Positions 10,093-25,206 of a stretch of DNA of 26,831 nucleotides are shown in pieces. Source of the DNA: Vitrella brassicaformis (Eukaryota > Sar > Vitrellaceae); contig CDMY01000727.1 of assembly GCA_001179505.1 (NCBI GenBank), positions 1-26,831 on the forward strand, given 5' to 3'. The position numbers and the translations under genes were made by a program. The first letter of the stretch is position 1. The number at the start of each line of letters is the position of its first letter. The notes under the pieces are model-generated. The model searched no databases and was not told the DNA's origin. It worked only from the letters and a program-made list of their open reading frames with translations.

Positions 10093-10279
10093 GCCAGAAT
10101 CGTATATCGGGGACAGGAAGAGAGCGGAGCGTCGCGGACAAGGAGGAAGGAGCCGTGTGTGGGGATATAGGAGGGAACGGCGTTCTTCCCCCTTCCCCGC
10201 AGAACTGCGCTGGCAAATTCTTGAGCTCGCAGGCATATCCGGGGAGTGTTGCTGAATCCGTTAGAGGCGAGTTGATCAG
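10093..10279. promoter_or_regulatory. Shared divergent promoter region (START / TMEM144-like)
   Basis: The two genes are transcribed away from each other from ATGs at 10092 (-) and 10280 (+), leaving 187 bp. Transcription start signals and 5' leaders for both must lie here or overlap the neighbouring gene. No TATA-like motif stands out. Confidence 0.5.
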
Positions 10280-11895
10280 ATGGCTGTGAACGTCGGCGGC
10301 CTTCTTGTTGGCGCCTTGAGTGCAGTGTAAGTCGAAAAGAGAGCAACGCCGACATCCATGGGCATCAAGGTCATCGTGCTGTGGATGTTTCTGGCTTGAA
10401 ACGCTGCAGATTCAATGGATCCTTTGCTGCCGTCATGAAGTAACTAGGCGCTGGCTGCACTGCATTCATCGACGGGGGGACTCATCTGTGCGTGCTTGGC
10501 TCTGATGCTGCCTGTCTGCCTGGCTGTGTGTGTGTGTGTGTGTGTTTCTGGCTGTCTTACATTCGCAGGTTCGTCCGTGTGCAGCTGGACGAGATGGTAC
10601 GATCCACCAACGGAGGAAATGTCATTCATTCGCAGCTGCATTGGCAATGCCCGTTGTCTGGCCGACCTTCCAGGTGTTCATGACGTACTGCTGCCTCGGC
10701 GTGGCGCTCAGCTCCATCATTGCACTGCTGTTCCTGCCCCTCAACGACACGATTGCGGGTGCGGGAGTGGGTACCAGCCTCGCCTTCACCTCGTATGGGT
10801 TGGCTGCCGGCGCCTTGCTCGTCGGTGCGTTCACCTTCTCCTTCCTAGCTGGTAGGTACGAACCAACCAACCAACCAACCAACGAACGGACAGACAGACA
10901 GACAGACAGACAGACAGGCGGCCTCACCCCATTAGCGAAGAAGCGCAGCGCGTGAGTCGTTCGTTCTCTATCGTGCTGGCTGTGCCTGTCTGTCTGTGTC
11001 ATTCATAAATTTCAGTCGCGAAGGCGGGTGTGTCGATAGGTCAGGGTGTATGGTGCGGGACGGCCATCATCGTGTCTTACCTATGGGGCACTCTGGCATT
11101 CGGCGACGTCATTACCAATGTGCCCCTCAACCTCATTGGCTTGGTTCTCCTTCTCGTCGGCTCCACGGGCATCGCTTTCTGCCAGGAGCTGCCCAGATTG
11201 ATGGCGCAGACATTCACCACCAGCGGCACCACTGCTGGCAGCGGCGCCAACGAGCAGCAGATGCGGCAAGAGGACTCCAACCAGCGGGAGCCCCTGACAC
11301 GCGACACAGATGACGCAGACAGGGGGCGGCCATCGTCCCCTCATCATTCGTCAAGCAAGCTGGTGGGGCTGGGTGTGTCGGTCCTCACTGGGGTGTTCGG
11401 CGGTTCCATCCTGGTGCCCAAGCACTACGTCCCCAAGAGTGCCGACGGGATTGCCTTTCTGCCGTCATTTGCCGTGGGTGTGGTGGCCTTCATGGTGCTA
11501 GTCATGGGCGTCTATGTGACGGTCATCACCAAGCGGCGTGTGCAGTGGCATGTGCAGGCGGCGCTGCTGCCCGGCCTCATTAGTGGCTGCCTGTGGAACC
11601 TCGGCAACATCTGCTCGATAGCGGCCATCCCAAGGCTGGGCTACTCGGTGGCCTATCCCTTGCTGCAATGCGCCCTGCTTATCTCTGGGTCAGTCAGAGT
11701 GCGTTGGTGAAGAAAAACGATGCGCAGCATAGAATGGGCATGGTGTGCTTGTCTTCTTCTCGACTCGACAGGCTGCTGGGCATTGTGGTGTTTCGCGAGG
11801 TGCGGCAGCCGGCGGCCGTGAGCTGCTTCTGGGGCTCAAGCATTGTGCTCATCTTGGGCGCCGTGCTGCTGTCACTCTCCAGCCATCCCAAGTAG
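10280..11895 (+). CDS. TMEM144-like multi-pass membrane transporter
   Basis: This resembles the TMEM144 family of drug/metabolite-transporter-like proteins, putative carbohydrate transporters with about ten helices. Exons are 10280-10326, 10410-10439, 10569-10596, 10674-10851, 11016-11688 and 11772-11895, giving 359 residues (family about 345). Phases agree at all junctions. Family landmarks: N-terminal GGLLVGALSAVFNGSFAAVMK, SIGQGVWCGTAIIVSYLWG at the end of the first repeat, and GVSVLTGVFGGSILVPKHYV opening the second repeat, as expected for an internally duplicated transporter. PGLISGCLWNLGNICSIAA and LGYSVAYPLLQCALLISG follow. A Ser/Gly/Asp-rich loop (about residues 160-215) separates the halves. 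Three of the first exons are only 28-47 nt. The acceptor at 10673 was chosen because it aligns best with the family; an AG at 10635 breaks the frame. Membrane and substrate are unknown. Confidence 0.88.
10857..10917 (+). repeat. CCAA and GACA tetranucleotide repeats in an intron
   Basis: A (CCAA)n block is followed by a (GACA)n block of about 30 bases inside the fourth intron of the TMEM144-like gene. The same GACA/TGTC tetranucleotide recurs in other introns of the window. Confidence 0.9.
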
Positions 11896-12465
11896 CTAGC
11901 TGCGATATGAACAGACATGAAGATAGACAGACATACAGACAGGCGGAGATAGTAGACAGAGGGAGATAGAGGCAGATAGAGGGAGACAGAGGGAGAGGAG
12001 GGGAGCGGTTGGTAAAGAGATGGATACTTTCTGCGGTAGCTAGCCTAAGCGCACAGAGGGCTGTGAAGACAAATGTGATGTAATGTGAGGAAGGAAGAGA
12101 AGGGCAGCCATGCTATCTGATATCGATGTGTGTGATGTGTATGTGTATGTGTGTGTGTGTGACGGTGTGTCTTCTTTTATACGTCTGTACAGCCCCCCGA
12201 GTACCCATGCGTAGCATGGGACGCTCGGTCCCTGCGTCAATCGCTCAATGCTCGTGTTCTCGGTGTCAGTCAATCAAATCCCTAGCTACTCACTGACATA
12301 CCATCGCTGCAGCTGACCGGCGAGCAGCACGCAGCGGTCGCATTCTCCATCTGATAGTATCACAAGTCTGTCGCAGGGAATCCAGATCCAGCCCTAGCCA
12401 TGGCGAGGCTCCCTTCTTAGCCACAGGCTCGCAGGCCTCTCGCGTTCGCGACGTTCGCGTCAAAA
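11896..12465. other. Intergenic region upstream of E2F gene
   Basis: It contains GATA/GACA-type purine repeats (11920-12000) and a TG-rich tract (12126-12160). The last 30 bases before the E2F ATG are TTCGCG-rich. No exon or RNA gene was recognised. Confidence 0.5.
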
Positions 12466-14283
12466 ATGGCGGACAGCAGGAGGGGAATAAGCTCTCCTCG
12501 GTCATCTCCCTTCCAGTTCCAGCCTCCAGTCGACCCTCAAGACGATGAACAGATGCCGCCAGCCGCCGAATACGAAGGAGATGGTGCGTCTGGACGTGCG
12601 CAGACAGACAGTGGCAGCAAGCCAGCCAAGAAGCGACGAGTGAGGGAGAGTACGGACAACAACGGCGGCGTGCCGGACTATCCCAGCGGCTCGGGCAACT
12701 GTGTGCCGTCTTCACAGCAGCAGCAGCAGTTCTACCTGACAGCAGCGCAGAAGATCGACCTGCACACGCGCAACTACGTCGCCGAGTCTGAGGGCAAGGC
12801 GTACGAGAACGGGCTGGTGATCCTCACGCGCAAGTTCTTCGCCCTCTTGGAGATGTGCCCGGGACAGACGGTGGACCTCAACACGGCCGAGCATGCACTC
12901 GATGTGCAGCGTCGCCGCCTGTACGACATCGTCAATGTGCTCGAGGGCATCGGCATCATCGAAAGGGTCGGCAGACACTCATTCAGATGCGCGTAAGCAA
13001 GCAAACAGAGAAGCAGACAGACAAGGACGGGAGGAGGCCAGTGAGAACGGCATTCCATCGTGTGTCATATCTATGTCTGTGTGTGTGTCTGTCTTTCTTC
13101 CCTGGCTGGCTGCAGTAGGCGTCTTCCCTCTCTGTTGTCGTGCGGTGCCCAGATGGAGTCTGAGCTGGCGGTGCTGCAGGCCGAGAACGACCAGCTGGAC
13201 AGACAGCTCGCCGAGATGGAGGCATATCAGGACAGAAAGTGGCAACTCGCCAAGGACCAAGGGTAAGTAAATGGGAAGAAACACAGACAGAGAGGGGAGG
13301 GGAGGGGGCGGTCATATTGGGTTGATATGTGTGTGTGTGTGTGTCACACCAGGTTGTTGTACATCAGTGGCGGTGACATTCGTGACACCGTGGACTATCG
13401 GGCCAAGACCATCGCGCTCGTCCATGCCCCCAAGGATGCGTCGGTGGCCGTCGTCTGCGACGCACTCCCAGACAACGCCGTCCAGGTACACACACGCGAT
13501 ACAAAACCACAGAGGGGCCCGTATGTTCGTCGCTCTTGTGTGTGTGTGTGTGTGTGTGTGTCAGGACATTCCTCGTTTCGTCCAGTTCAGCTCTCCGAGC
13601 GAGCGCATCCACATGACACACATCAGCGGCAAACAGTACAGGGTCCGCTAACAGTCATGGCTTCGTTCGTTCCCTCCTTGCTTCTGACTGATCGATCACA
13701 TGTCCGATTCGATTCAGCTGGTGGTTCACGACCCTTCGCAGAGCAGCAGCAGCACCCCCTTTCCGCCCGGGATCTTCCCCTCGCCCATCGAGCACCTGTG
13801 CGCCATCCACGGCATCAACGCAACGCCATCACACAGGGGAGAATCGCCCATACCAGCCATGCACGAGGGGGGAGCCGCAGCGGCAGCGGCAGCGGCAGCG
13901 GAGTCGCCACTCGCGTCAATGCTGGCAGCAACAGGCAAGTGGGTGGAGGGGGGGACACACCAACGAAGGAACGGAAGCGACAGGCACACTGACTGTTGGT
14001 TGTGTTGTGTGGTGGCTGGCGTCTGGGACCAGGGTGTATTCGGCAGCCGACGGACACGCGAGTCAAGAGGGACAGAAGCAGGAGTGCAGCACGGGCAGAA
14101 GGTAAGTACGTGCGTATGTCAATCGGTGTCATTCGTCCATTCCGATCGCGTGATGAGTGTTGTTCTTCCTCTCTGCGTTGGGGTGGGTGGATTGGCGGAT
14201 GACTGGCTGCAGCGATGGGCCTCCTCTCGGCGATCAAGGAGGAGGCAATGGATGACGATTATTATGATCAAAGTAGCTACTAG
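12466..14283 (+). CDS. E2F-family transcription factor
   Basis: E2F proteins pair with DP proteins to control S-phase genes. Exons are 12466-12992, 13116-13262, 13353-13485, 13565-13642, 13718-13934, 14033-14101 and 14213-14283, giving 413 residues with all phases consistent. A nuclear-localisation-like PAKKRRVR lies at 53-60. The winged-helix DNA-binding domain is at about 90-176, with the diagnostic RRRLYDIVNVLEGI at 149-162 and DLN before it. A leucine-zipper-like coiled coil (ESELAVLQAENDQLDRQL) is followed by the marked-box fold (LYISGGDIRD, TIALVHAPKDASVAVV, HMTHISGKQYRLVV). Next come a Ser/Pro-rich segment with a run of nine alanines and an acidic C-terminus ending DDDYYDQSSY, possibly a weak Rb-binding/transactivation tail (inference). 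The fifth intron (13935-14032) is GC-AG, and its phase is required to reach the acidic tail. A shorter product would stop at 13651 if the intron at 13643 were retained. Its DP partner is not in the window. Confidence 0.92.
13537..13564 (+). repeat. (TG)n tract at an intron 3' end
   Basis: About 25 bases of alternating TG end in CAG, the 3' splice site of the fourth E2F exon. It is a clear example of the TG-repeat acceptors seen in most genes here. Confidence 0.9.
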
Positions 14284-15017
14284 CCGAAAGATGTAGATCC
14301 CGCTTTGTTGTGTGTGCTTCGTCCGTCGAGAGAGCAGGGGTGCAGTGCAGGGGCCCCCCAGCCATTCATCCATCCATCCCCTCATGCGTGTGGCGAGCGG
14401 GTCAAGACATCCATGCACACAGGTGCACACGGCGATCCATCTGGCGAGTGGGCGGCGTGCATGTGTGTGTGTGTGTGTGTTTGTTCGTGCGGTTGGAGGG
14501 AGGGATTCACAGGTGTTCACGGACAGATGAATCGCTAAACCAATGAACGTTCCCATCGCACTCACTCACAGCTGCGCACACGTCTCGTGCAGCCGCCATC
14601 CATCCATCCATCCCCAACACGCACACAACCACAACCAGTGAGATGTGTCAGATTGGTCGGGCGTGCTCGTTGAGTGGCGCCGGAGAGAGACGTGCATGTC
14701 GCTGGGCGTGTACGCGTGCCAAATTACTGCAGATGTATGCATTCAATCATATAGTCCCATAGACGGTCCTTCGCCCCTCCCTCCCTCCCTCCCTCCCTCC
14801 GGCAAATTGACCCATCCATCATCCCTCCATCCCTCCATCTATCGGCCGGTCTACATGCATCTCCATATGTGACCGTCCATCGGCCGGTATGTCGAAATAA
14901 TTCCATCCATCCATCCGGAGAGGCGCCTATCAGTGTGCCTGATTCTATGCTCTCTCTACCTATGCTACACCACACCCCCAAACACCCTCGGTCTCTCCCT
15001 CCCGTCCTTCATCGATT
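14284..15017. other. Convergent intergenic region with simple repeats
   Basis: The 3' ends of the E2F gene (+) and SH3 gene (-) face each other here. The region carries CATC repeats (14365-14380, 14597-14612, 14903-14916), a (TG)n tract (14462-14480) and a (CCCT)n tract (14774-14800). No exon was recognised. Confidence 0.55.
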
Positions 15018-17749
15018 CTACTGCCCGTCGACGTCAGGTGCGGCCTCTCCAGCGATCTCTCGCACATACGCCGACGGCAAGTAGCCTGCAGGCACGCCGA
15101 CACACACATGGTCATGGTAATGTGGTGGTTTGTTTGTGGCTTCGCTGCCTGCTTACCCATCGCAGCGGTGTCGTTGTTCCGGGCGAGAAACCAGCCGTTA
15201 TCCGCCACGCTCAAAACGTCCTTGACACACACACACACACACACATACACACAGAAAGGCACAGCCAGACAGCAAGAGAGACAACAACCATCCATCCATC
15301 AGTTGGCACGACGACCGATGCCATCCATCCACGAATGCCCTTGTGTATTCTGTGCGCCGTACCCCCAGGTACCAGTATCTGCCCCTTTTCGATCTCGAGG
15401 CAGCTGTCGCCGGCGTAGTCTTCGCTCTGAGGCCCGTAGTCATACAGCACCTCACATCGGAACCTGACGAAGCCGTCGGCACCCGCCCCGCCACCTCCAG
15501 TGCCATGAGCGTTGGCCGACTCTACCACCGCCACTTGTTGCTGCTGCTGCTGGGCGTTGAGCTGCTCGGTGAGGGACTGGATGCTGGCCTGCATGGCCTC
15601 CTGCTCTCGCTGCTTCTCCTCCCTCAGCTGCTCGAGCTGACGCTGCAGCGCGTTGCGCTCCTCCTGGACCTCATGCAACCTGAAAACCACACACACCAAC
15701 AAACAATGGCGATGGCGGCGTGAATCAGTCGGTTCTTGTCTCATGCTCGAACTCATGCTGTGCGGTGCAGTAGTCGCTGTGGTCTGCTTCCTGGCTGAGC
15801 TGACTGAGGAACTTACTTGGCCTGCAGCTCAAACACCTGGAGACTCAGACCCTGGGTGTGGTTCATTTGCGCCTGCACGTAGTCCTTCAGAGCGCCGAGC
15901 CGCGCAAACACTGGCCCCAAGCTGTCCAGCTGCGCCAGCACAGCTAATGCATCCGGTGCAGCCATCAGCGGCACCGGCACCGGTGCCGGTGCTGGCGGGC
16001 CCATGTGTACGCCGCCCGATGGGAGCGGTGGGAACCCCTCCGCCCCCGCCACGCCGTTGTGCTGCTGCATCATCGCATGGCCGCCACCACCGCCCTCTCC
16101 GGCGTGCTGCTGCTGCTGCTGCTGCTGATGCTCCTGGTGCTGGTGTGGCTGGGGCTGCATGGGCACCATGCTGGTCAAAGCACCTCCATCTGGCGCCCAC
16201 ATGGCCTCCCCTGCTGCTGCCGGGCGGGCCGATGGGTCATACGCGACCTGATGGTATGGTGCCCCGCCCACAGACATCATGCAGCAAAGGGTCAGATCTC
16301 GATTGATTACCCACAGTGTGGGCTGGGCTGGGCCTTGCCTTTTCACCCACCTACCTCATGTGCCAGCGATGAACTGCTGTTGACGTTGGCCTGCTCGTCC
16401 TGCTGCATCTGCACCTCTACCTGCAGCACCTCCACCTGCACCTCCCCCTCCCCCGCCCCAACGGCATGACTCGCCGCAGCCGAGCCGCCACCGTCACACG
16501 CCGTCGACATGCTGGACGAATTCGCATACGTCGGTCGGTTGTCCACAGCTGGCGGCGGCATGTTCGGCGGCCCCCCAACGCCCACGCCGCCATTGGGCTT
16601 CTCGGGAGGGCGCATCAGTGGCTTCGGGGGCAGCACCGGCACCTCCTCGGTGGTGGGCGTCAAGTGCTGGTCTGTGGTGGGCGGCGAGGGCCCGACTGGC
16701 TCGGGCACTGGGAGTGGCATCGAGGGCGGTGTGGGTGCGGGGACGGGAGGCGCCTCGTGGGATGGGGGGACGGACGGCCGGGCGGGGGGCGCCTTAGGGA
16801 GATGTGGCTTCTGCATGACCTGCGTGGCCTTGGCGTACTCTGCCGCACCTATCAAACTCTTCTGCACACACATAACATGACAAAGCATAACACGGCACAA
16901 CGGGATACAGCGACGTCATCTATGGGCACGGTGGTGTGGTGTGGGCTACCAGATCCGCCAAGGTGAAGTTGCCGATTTTCATGTCGAGATCATAGGGCCG
17001 GATGTCCTTGACGCTGCAGACCTCGCGGCGCAAAAACAGCAAGGCAGGCCCGTAGACCCTCACCTCGGGCTTCAGCTGACACGAACGGCAAACCACACAG
17101 ACAGACAGACAGACACGCACTCGTCAGGCACATAGGCTCCTGTCCCTATCTTATGTGCCTGAGTGGCGGGCCTATTTGCTGCCCGCCTGCCTACTTGGAG
17201 CTTTTGTTGTTTGATGGCCTCTACGACAACTTCTGTGGCAAACTTGTTAAGGGGCCCGCCGCGGTGGGTGTTGAAGACCAAGATGGGCAGGCGGTCCGAC
17301 TCGCTGTCCGTATACCTGCACACACACATACACGCACACACGCAGCGGCCATCCTTCCCCTCCCGCTCCGCATTCGTGTGTGTGTAAGTGGGAAGGGTGG
17401 TGTGGTGCTGTCTGGTGTGGCGGGTGGTTGACTCACGCAGGGAATATGGTCAGTTCGATTTGCGATGGGGTCTTGCCCGACATGGTGCCAATTTGCAACG
17501 CGCAGGTCCTGCGCCACTCGTCCGGCCCATTCCGCGGCTGCAGCCACAACGAGAAGGAGGAACACACACATCCACCCTCGTCTACACATCCCTGAGCAAG
17601 TCCCTGAGCTGCAGGCACGCCTCTCTCGTGTGTTCCAGTCCTCACCCACCCACCTTGACAGAGGGCACTTTGGCAGATTGGAGATCCATCTTGCCCTGCA
17701 CGGGTGGCACGTTCGGCTGCAGGACGACGTAGGAGATCGTTTTCGACAT
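15018..17749 (-). CDS. Proline/glutamine-rich coiled-coil protein with C-terminal SH3 domain
   Basis: Probable scaffold protein. Exons are 17749-17654, 17537-17437, 17315-17195, 17075-16950, 16861-16355, 16247-15817, 15679-15373, 15220-15157 and 15085-15018, giving 606 residues with every phase agreeing. Residues 1-148 form an ordered domain I do not recognise (VQGKMDLQ, WRRTCALQIGTM, LPILVFNTHRGG, GPALLFLRREVC). Residues 165-290 are proline-rich and could bind SH3 domains. Residues 318-430 are Gln/His/Gly-rich. A coiled coil rich in Glu, Arg and Gln lies at about 462-510. The SH3 domain (about 533-595) is split over three exons: CEVLYDYG (ALYDY equivalent), LEIEKGQILDVLSVADNGWF and GYLPSAYVREI. 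SH3 domains bind PxxP motifs, so self-association with the proline-rich part is possible (inference). The start is the only ATG opening the first exon, 174 bp from the divergent helicase gene. Confidence 0.85.
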
Positions 17750-17923
17750 TCTGCAAATGCGCACAGCACACCTCACCCAGTCACTAACCGCAGCGCAGCC
17801 TTCACACAACCACCTGGTGCTGGGGGGACACTCCGGGACAAGGACACCGGCAAACAGCGATCGCTGGCAGCTCGCAAAAGCTCCGAGCTGATAGAGTCTT
17901 AGATCTGGCAGAACAAAGAACCG
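17750..17923. promoter_or_regulatory. Shared divergent promoter region (SH3 protein / DHX35)
   Basis: Only 174 bp separate the initiating ATGs of two divergent genes, so it must hold both promoters or start sites. No canonical box is visible. Confidence 0.5.
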
Positions 17924-21426
<3,503 letters not shown>

Positions 21427-22728
21427 GACGTTCATGTTGTGCGTGTGGGTGTGTGGGTGTGATGGGATACATGGCCGGCCGGCCTTTTGCGGAGAGGATT
21501 TGTGCATACTCGATGAATGAAGGCATTCATTCAGTGTCACACACAGCGCGTCAGACACTCAGTGCCCATGCAATTCGCCAAGAGGCTCAGTGGCCATTGT
21601 CTGTCTGCACACACACACACACGCCAGCTGTCTGTCAGTTGGGGATCATCTATCGGATGCTTGTCGTCCAGGCCAAAGCCTGCACGCAAGTGCCAGTGGT
21701 ACTGAAAGGTCGGATAGTGCGCCGTCCGGCTACCGATTCGCGGTGTAGTGAGCGATGCCACGTTGCCAGGCCGACTTGTTTACGTATTTCTTTTTGCACA
21801 ACCCCAACCAGTTTTCTTTCGTTAATGGCAAATGCGTTGTGGAACTCATACATACGTGTGTGAGTGTCTGAGTGTCTGAGTGGCTGGCTGGCTGGCAGTG
21901 TCTCATTCATTAATGACTGACTGAGTGCATGGCATGCTTCTGGCGGGCGGGGTGGACGGATGGCTGGATGGTGGACAAGACAGAAGAAAGGTAGATGGAG
22001 CGGAAGGAACGAACGCAGACGCACACAGACAGACAGACAGACACAGATACTCTCAAGCAATGCAATCAATCAGTGGTTGGCGCCACATGGATATACATAT
22101 CATCCTCCGGCAGCAGCACCACAACGGACGCTCGCTGCACGCTTCAGGCACTCTACCCACGTCCATGTCACACCGCCACTGCCGCAGCGCTGTCACTCAT
22201 CAAAAACTCTACCAATGACGGACGGACGCATTTGTGTTTGTACGTAGAGAGCTCAACGCCCATCCCGTCAATACGGCGATGTGGTGATCGTACAGCTGCC
22301 GCGTGCGCGTGAGACGTCTTCATGCGTCAGGGTGGACGAGTGTGTGTGTCTGTGGTTCGTCGGATGGGTGGACGCCCTCATCTTAATGAAAGCAATCAGT
22401 GGGTGGATGGGGCAGGTGTCGCGTCACGTCAGAAAGCCAGTCCCACCCTTCACGGCCACACGCACCACAGGATATTTATGGTCATCAACAGCGGACGCAC
22501 CCATGTGGAACTCACACCATATCTACACCCATGTAAATCACCATGTTCTTCACAGAGTAACACGCCGGGAAGGACAAATGCCGCAATTGATGCACAGCCG
22601 CCCCTCTGCCTCTCTCCCTGGACAGCCGGGCCCGCATGCCTGTAGTCACACACACACACACGTGACCACGTCTGTATGTCTTCAGTCCGTCCACTGCTTG
22701 TTATTCATATTCGCTCGTCGCTCACTTT
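21427..22728. other. 1.3 kb convergent intergenic region
   Basis: This lies between the 3' ends of the helicase (+) and methyltransferase (-) genes. Frames here are rich in Cys, His and Thr from TG/CA repeats and match nothing. Simple repeats include CA at 21609-21622, CTGG/GAGT near 21860-21900 and GACA near 22025-22042. No RNA gene was recognised. Confidence 0.55.
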
Positions 22729-22798
22729 CTAGCCTGAGTCCATTGTAGGTGTGCATGGCTTTTGCCGACACTTCGCGCAAAGGGCTCTCAGCCAACCT

Positions 22799-22832
<34 letters not shown>

Positions 22833-24935
22833 CACAACGACCTGAGTCATGGATGCGTGGCGGCTTGCTGGCGACGATGGGTTCACACCTGGCGAGTGTC
22901 TGCAGCTGTTCTGTGTGGGTGCACAGGCGGGCGGCAAGGTGCTGGTGTGCGGTGAAGCAGCACGTGCACACCAGACAAGACGACCCTGTGGCCAGACCCA
23001 GGTCGATCAAGCCGTCGCTCAGACCTGATAGATTAGATCAGGAAAGAGGGCCTGGATGGATGGATGGATGTGCCTCATGTGTATGACTGACGAGTGTGCG
23101 CACCTCCACAGGCATGTAGGCCGATGATGAGCGTGGCAGTCAGAGGGGCGCAGGGGAGGCACCTGACGAAGTGCACAGAGCCATCCATTTCATGTGCTTC
23201 CCGCAGTCACACGTGACATACATACTTGAGGTGCGCCGCGAAGGCGTCCAGATCCATGTCGTAGACGCTCAAGTTGCCGACGCCCTGACCACCCACACAC
23301 CCCACGCACCACCAACCCCCCTCTCACTCTCAAGCCGCTTCTCTCTCTCTGTCTGTCTGTCTGTCTGTCTCTGTCTCTCTCTGTCTCACTCACCAGCTGC
23401 TGTGCCCCAGTCATGGCCGCCTTTCTCGACGGCTCGTGTGGCTCCGTCATCAACACGTCCACATCAGGGAAGGCCACTGCACACGCCAAGGAGAGGTCTC
23501 CACGCCCCCCACCGATGTCAATCAGCCGGGCCGGTCGGCGTGGCGCACTGGACTGATGCTGTCGTAGCCACTCTTGCACTCGCTTGACCATCCACTGCAC
23601 CTGACCGATTATGGTGTCGACAAGCACACAACGCAGTGCGTCGACGAACCTGCCTCGCGTCGTCTTGCCTTGGCTGTCTGTCTACCTGCGGGGCTTTCTT
23701 CTCGTCTGCATACCGCAGGCGCCGCTCTCTCTGCCCATCTGCCGTCCCAACACTAGAATTTTCTTCTCGTTCTTCCGTCTGCTGATGCCCATATGCCCCA
23801 CCGCTTCCCTCTCCCCCGTCTGAAGAATCGTTGTGGCGCCAGAGCTGCCGCAGCAAGTTGACTCTAGGGTGCACCTCACACGGGAGGCCGCCATGGGTAT
23901 CGCCCTCGTCAAAAGAGAAGATATCGGTTCGCTCCTCCAGGGGCCACTTGTCGCGAAGAGGGGCCAGCTGCATACATACACGACACTCACAACATGGGCC
24001 CACAAAGTTCAAAGGAGAGGTTTCATTTCTCGCTCCCTCACCTGTTCGAGCAGTGCGAGGTCTCGTTCGTCATGTTTGATGGGCCTGATGGGCACCTCAG
24101 GTAGGCCTGCCAGCCTCCTCGCCAGCCGCGTGACGCGCTGCTTCCTGGCAGAGGCATTGCCATGGTCTTCATGGCCGTCTGCTGCAGACGGCAGCAGAGA
24201 TGCCAGCTGGGAAGCTGGGATGCCCAACGCCCTGAGGCCATCCGATAGCAGCAAGACAACAAGGTCATGTGGCTACGGGGGTGAGAGTGTGTGTGGGTGT
24301 GTTTCCTTACGCGGCAGTCCATGTGCGAGGGAACCGGCCATTCCGGCAGTCGGCAAGCAGCCGATCAACCGCAAAGAAGGATGGCTCAACCTGAGAACAT
24401 ACATATTCGATGCACACTCGACGGACAGACAGACAGACACGTGGGCCGACACACCCGCCCCACGCACCTTGATCATCCGGATGTGCGTTGCCTCGACGGA
24501 CAGCTGCCCGGTCCGCGTGCGCATGGGCTGTCCGATGAACAGCGCATGTGTGTTTGGCGAAAGATTGGACACCCAACACGCGAAGGATGGACGCCCCTCC
24601 TCTGCCACAAACCCATGCCGAGAAAGCACCACCTGAGAACACGCTGACACACCATTCGTCGTAGGGATCTCTCTGTCTGTCTGGTCAGACAAGGGCATGG
24701 TCACCTGAATGACCTGTCCGTCCTGCCCTTGCTCAGCACCGCTTCCATCTTCCTCTTTGCCAGCATCGCGACTGTGTTGGATATCGACGTCGAGGAAGGT
24801 GAGGCGGCCCTTACCATGAATCCTCCTCGTCCGCACCTTGCCCTCGACTGACACTCGCACAATTACCTGGGGCTCAGAAGGGATGAACGAAGGCGGGATG
24901 GAGGGGAAAGCATCATAGAGGCCATCCTCCCGCAT
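22729..24935 (-). CDS. OB-fold plus Rossmann-fold methyltransferase, probable RNA methyltransferase
   Basis: Exons are 24935-24705, 24632-24468, 24390-24311, 24231-24042, 23967-23686, 23600-23394, 23284-23226, 23162-23104, 23024-22842 and 22796-22729, giving 507 residues with all phases agreeing. Residues about 22-132 form an OB-fold of the class II tRNA-synthetase anticodon type: VEGKVRTRRIHGKGRLTFLD, then PMRTRTGQLSVEATHI, resembling the RTKTGELS strand of lysyl/asparaginyl enzymes. Residues about 317-470 form a SAM-dependent methyltransferase: motif I LIDIGGGRGDLSLA (343-354) and the downstream GLHACGGLSDGLIDLGL (419 on) followed by a CCF-type strand. This pattern is typical of the Methyltransf_32/METTL25/GSTCD group. 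The middle (250-315) is acidic and low complexity. The OB-fold suggests a structured RNA substrate, possibly tRNA (inference). The start is the first ATG after an in-frame stop. Confidence 0.82.
22815..22832. repeat. (AG)n tract in a methyltransferase intron
   Basis: Alternating AG lies beside a (CA)n tract at 22799-22814. On the coding strand this is a CT-rich then TG-rich run leading straight to the 3' splice site of the last methyltransferase exon at 22796. Confidence 0.85.
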
Positions 24936-25206
24936 GCTTCGGATCTGGCAGCAGGACCTCCACCAGCAGCGGTTTCAGGGAGCACCCTAGGCGCCTCCAC
25001 CCTCTGCGAGCTCGCAACACCAGTTCTGGCCCATGGGCAAGCTACCCACATGAAGATAAAAACGTCACGGATTGTGCTCGTCTGTATGGGCGTGCGTGTT
25101 GTCCATGCTGCCGTCGCTACGCCTGCTGTTTGCCTTCATCCCGACAAAAACGGCAACGGCCATTTGTACAGCCCGTGTAACCTGACCTCGCAAGACCTCC
25201 CACGCG
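24936..25206. promoter_or_regulatory. Divergent promoter region (methyltransferase / secreted protein)
   Basis: The start codons at 24935 (-) and 25207 (+) leave 271 bp for both promoters. A minus-strand frame from 25051 is open, but I could not join it to the methyltransferase reading frame. Confidence 0.5.

Noticed and set aside
10857-10917. Tandem repeats resembling a CRISPR array
   Set aside because: These are tetranucleotide microsatellites without spacers, in eukaryotic introns.
13700-13992. Separate small gene beginning MSDSIQLVV
   Set aside because: The segment after the acceptor at 13717 joins in phase to the E2F marked-box exon, so it is an internal E2F exon.
22281-22748. Plus-strand 155-residue frame between helicase and methyltransferase genes
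   Set aside because: Rich in Cys/His/Thr from simple repeats, with no domain, no splice support and overlap with the methyltransferase 3' end.
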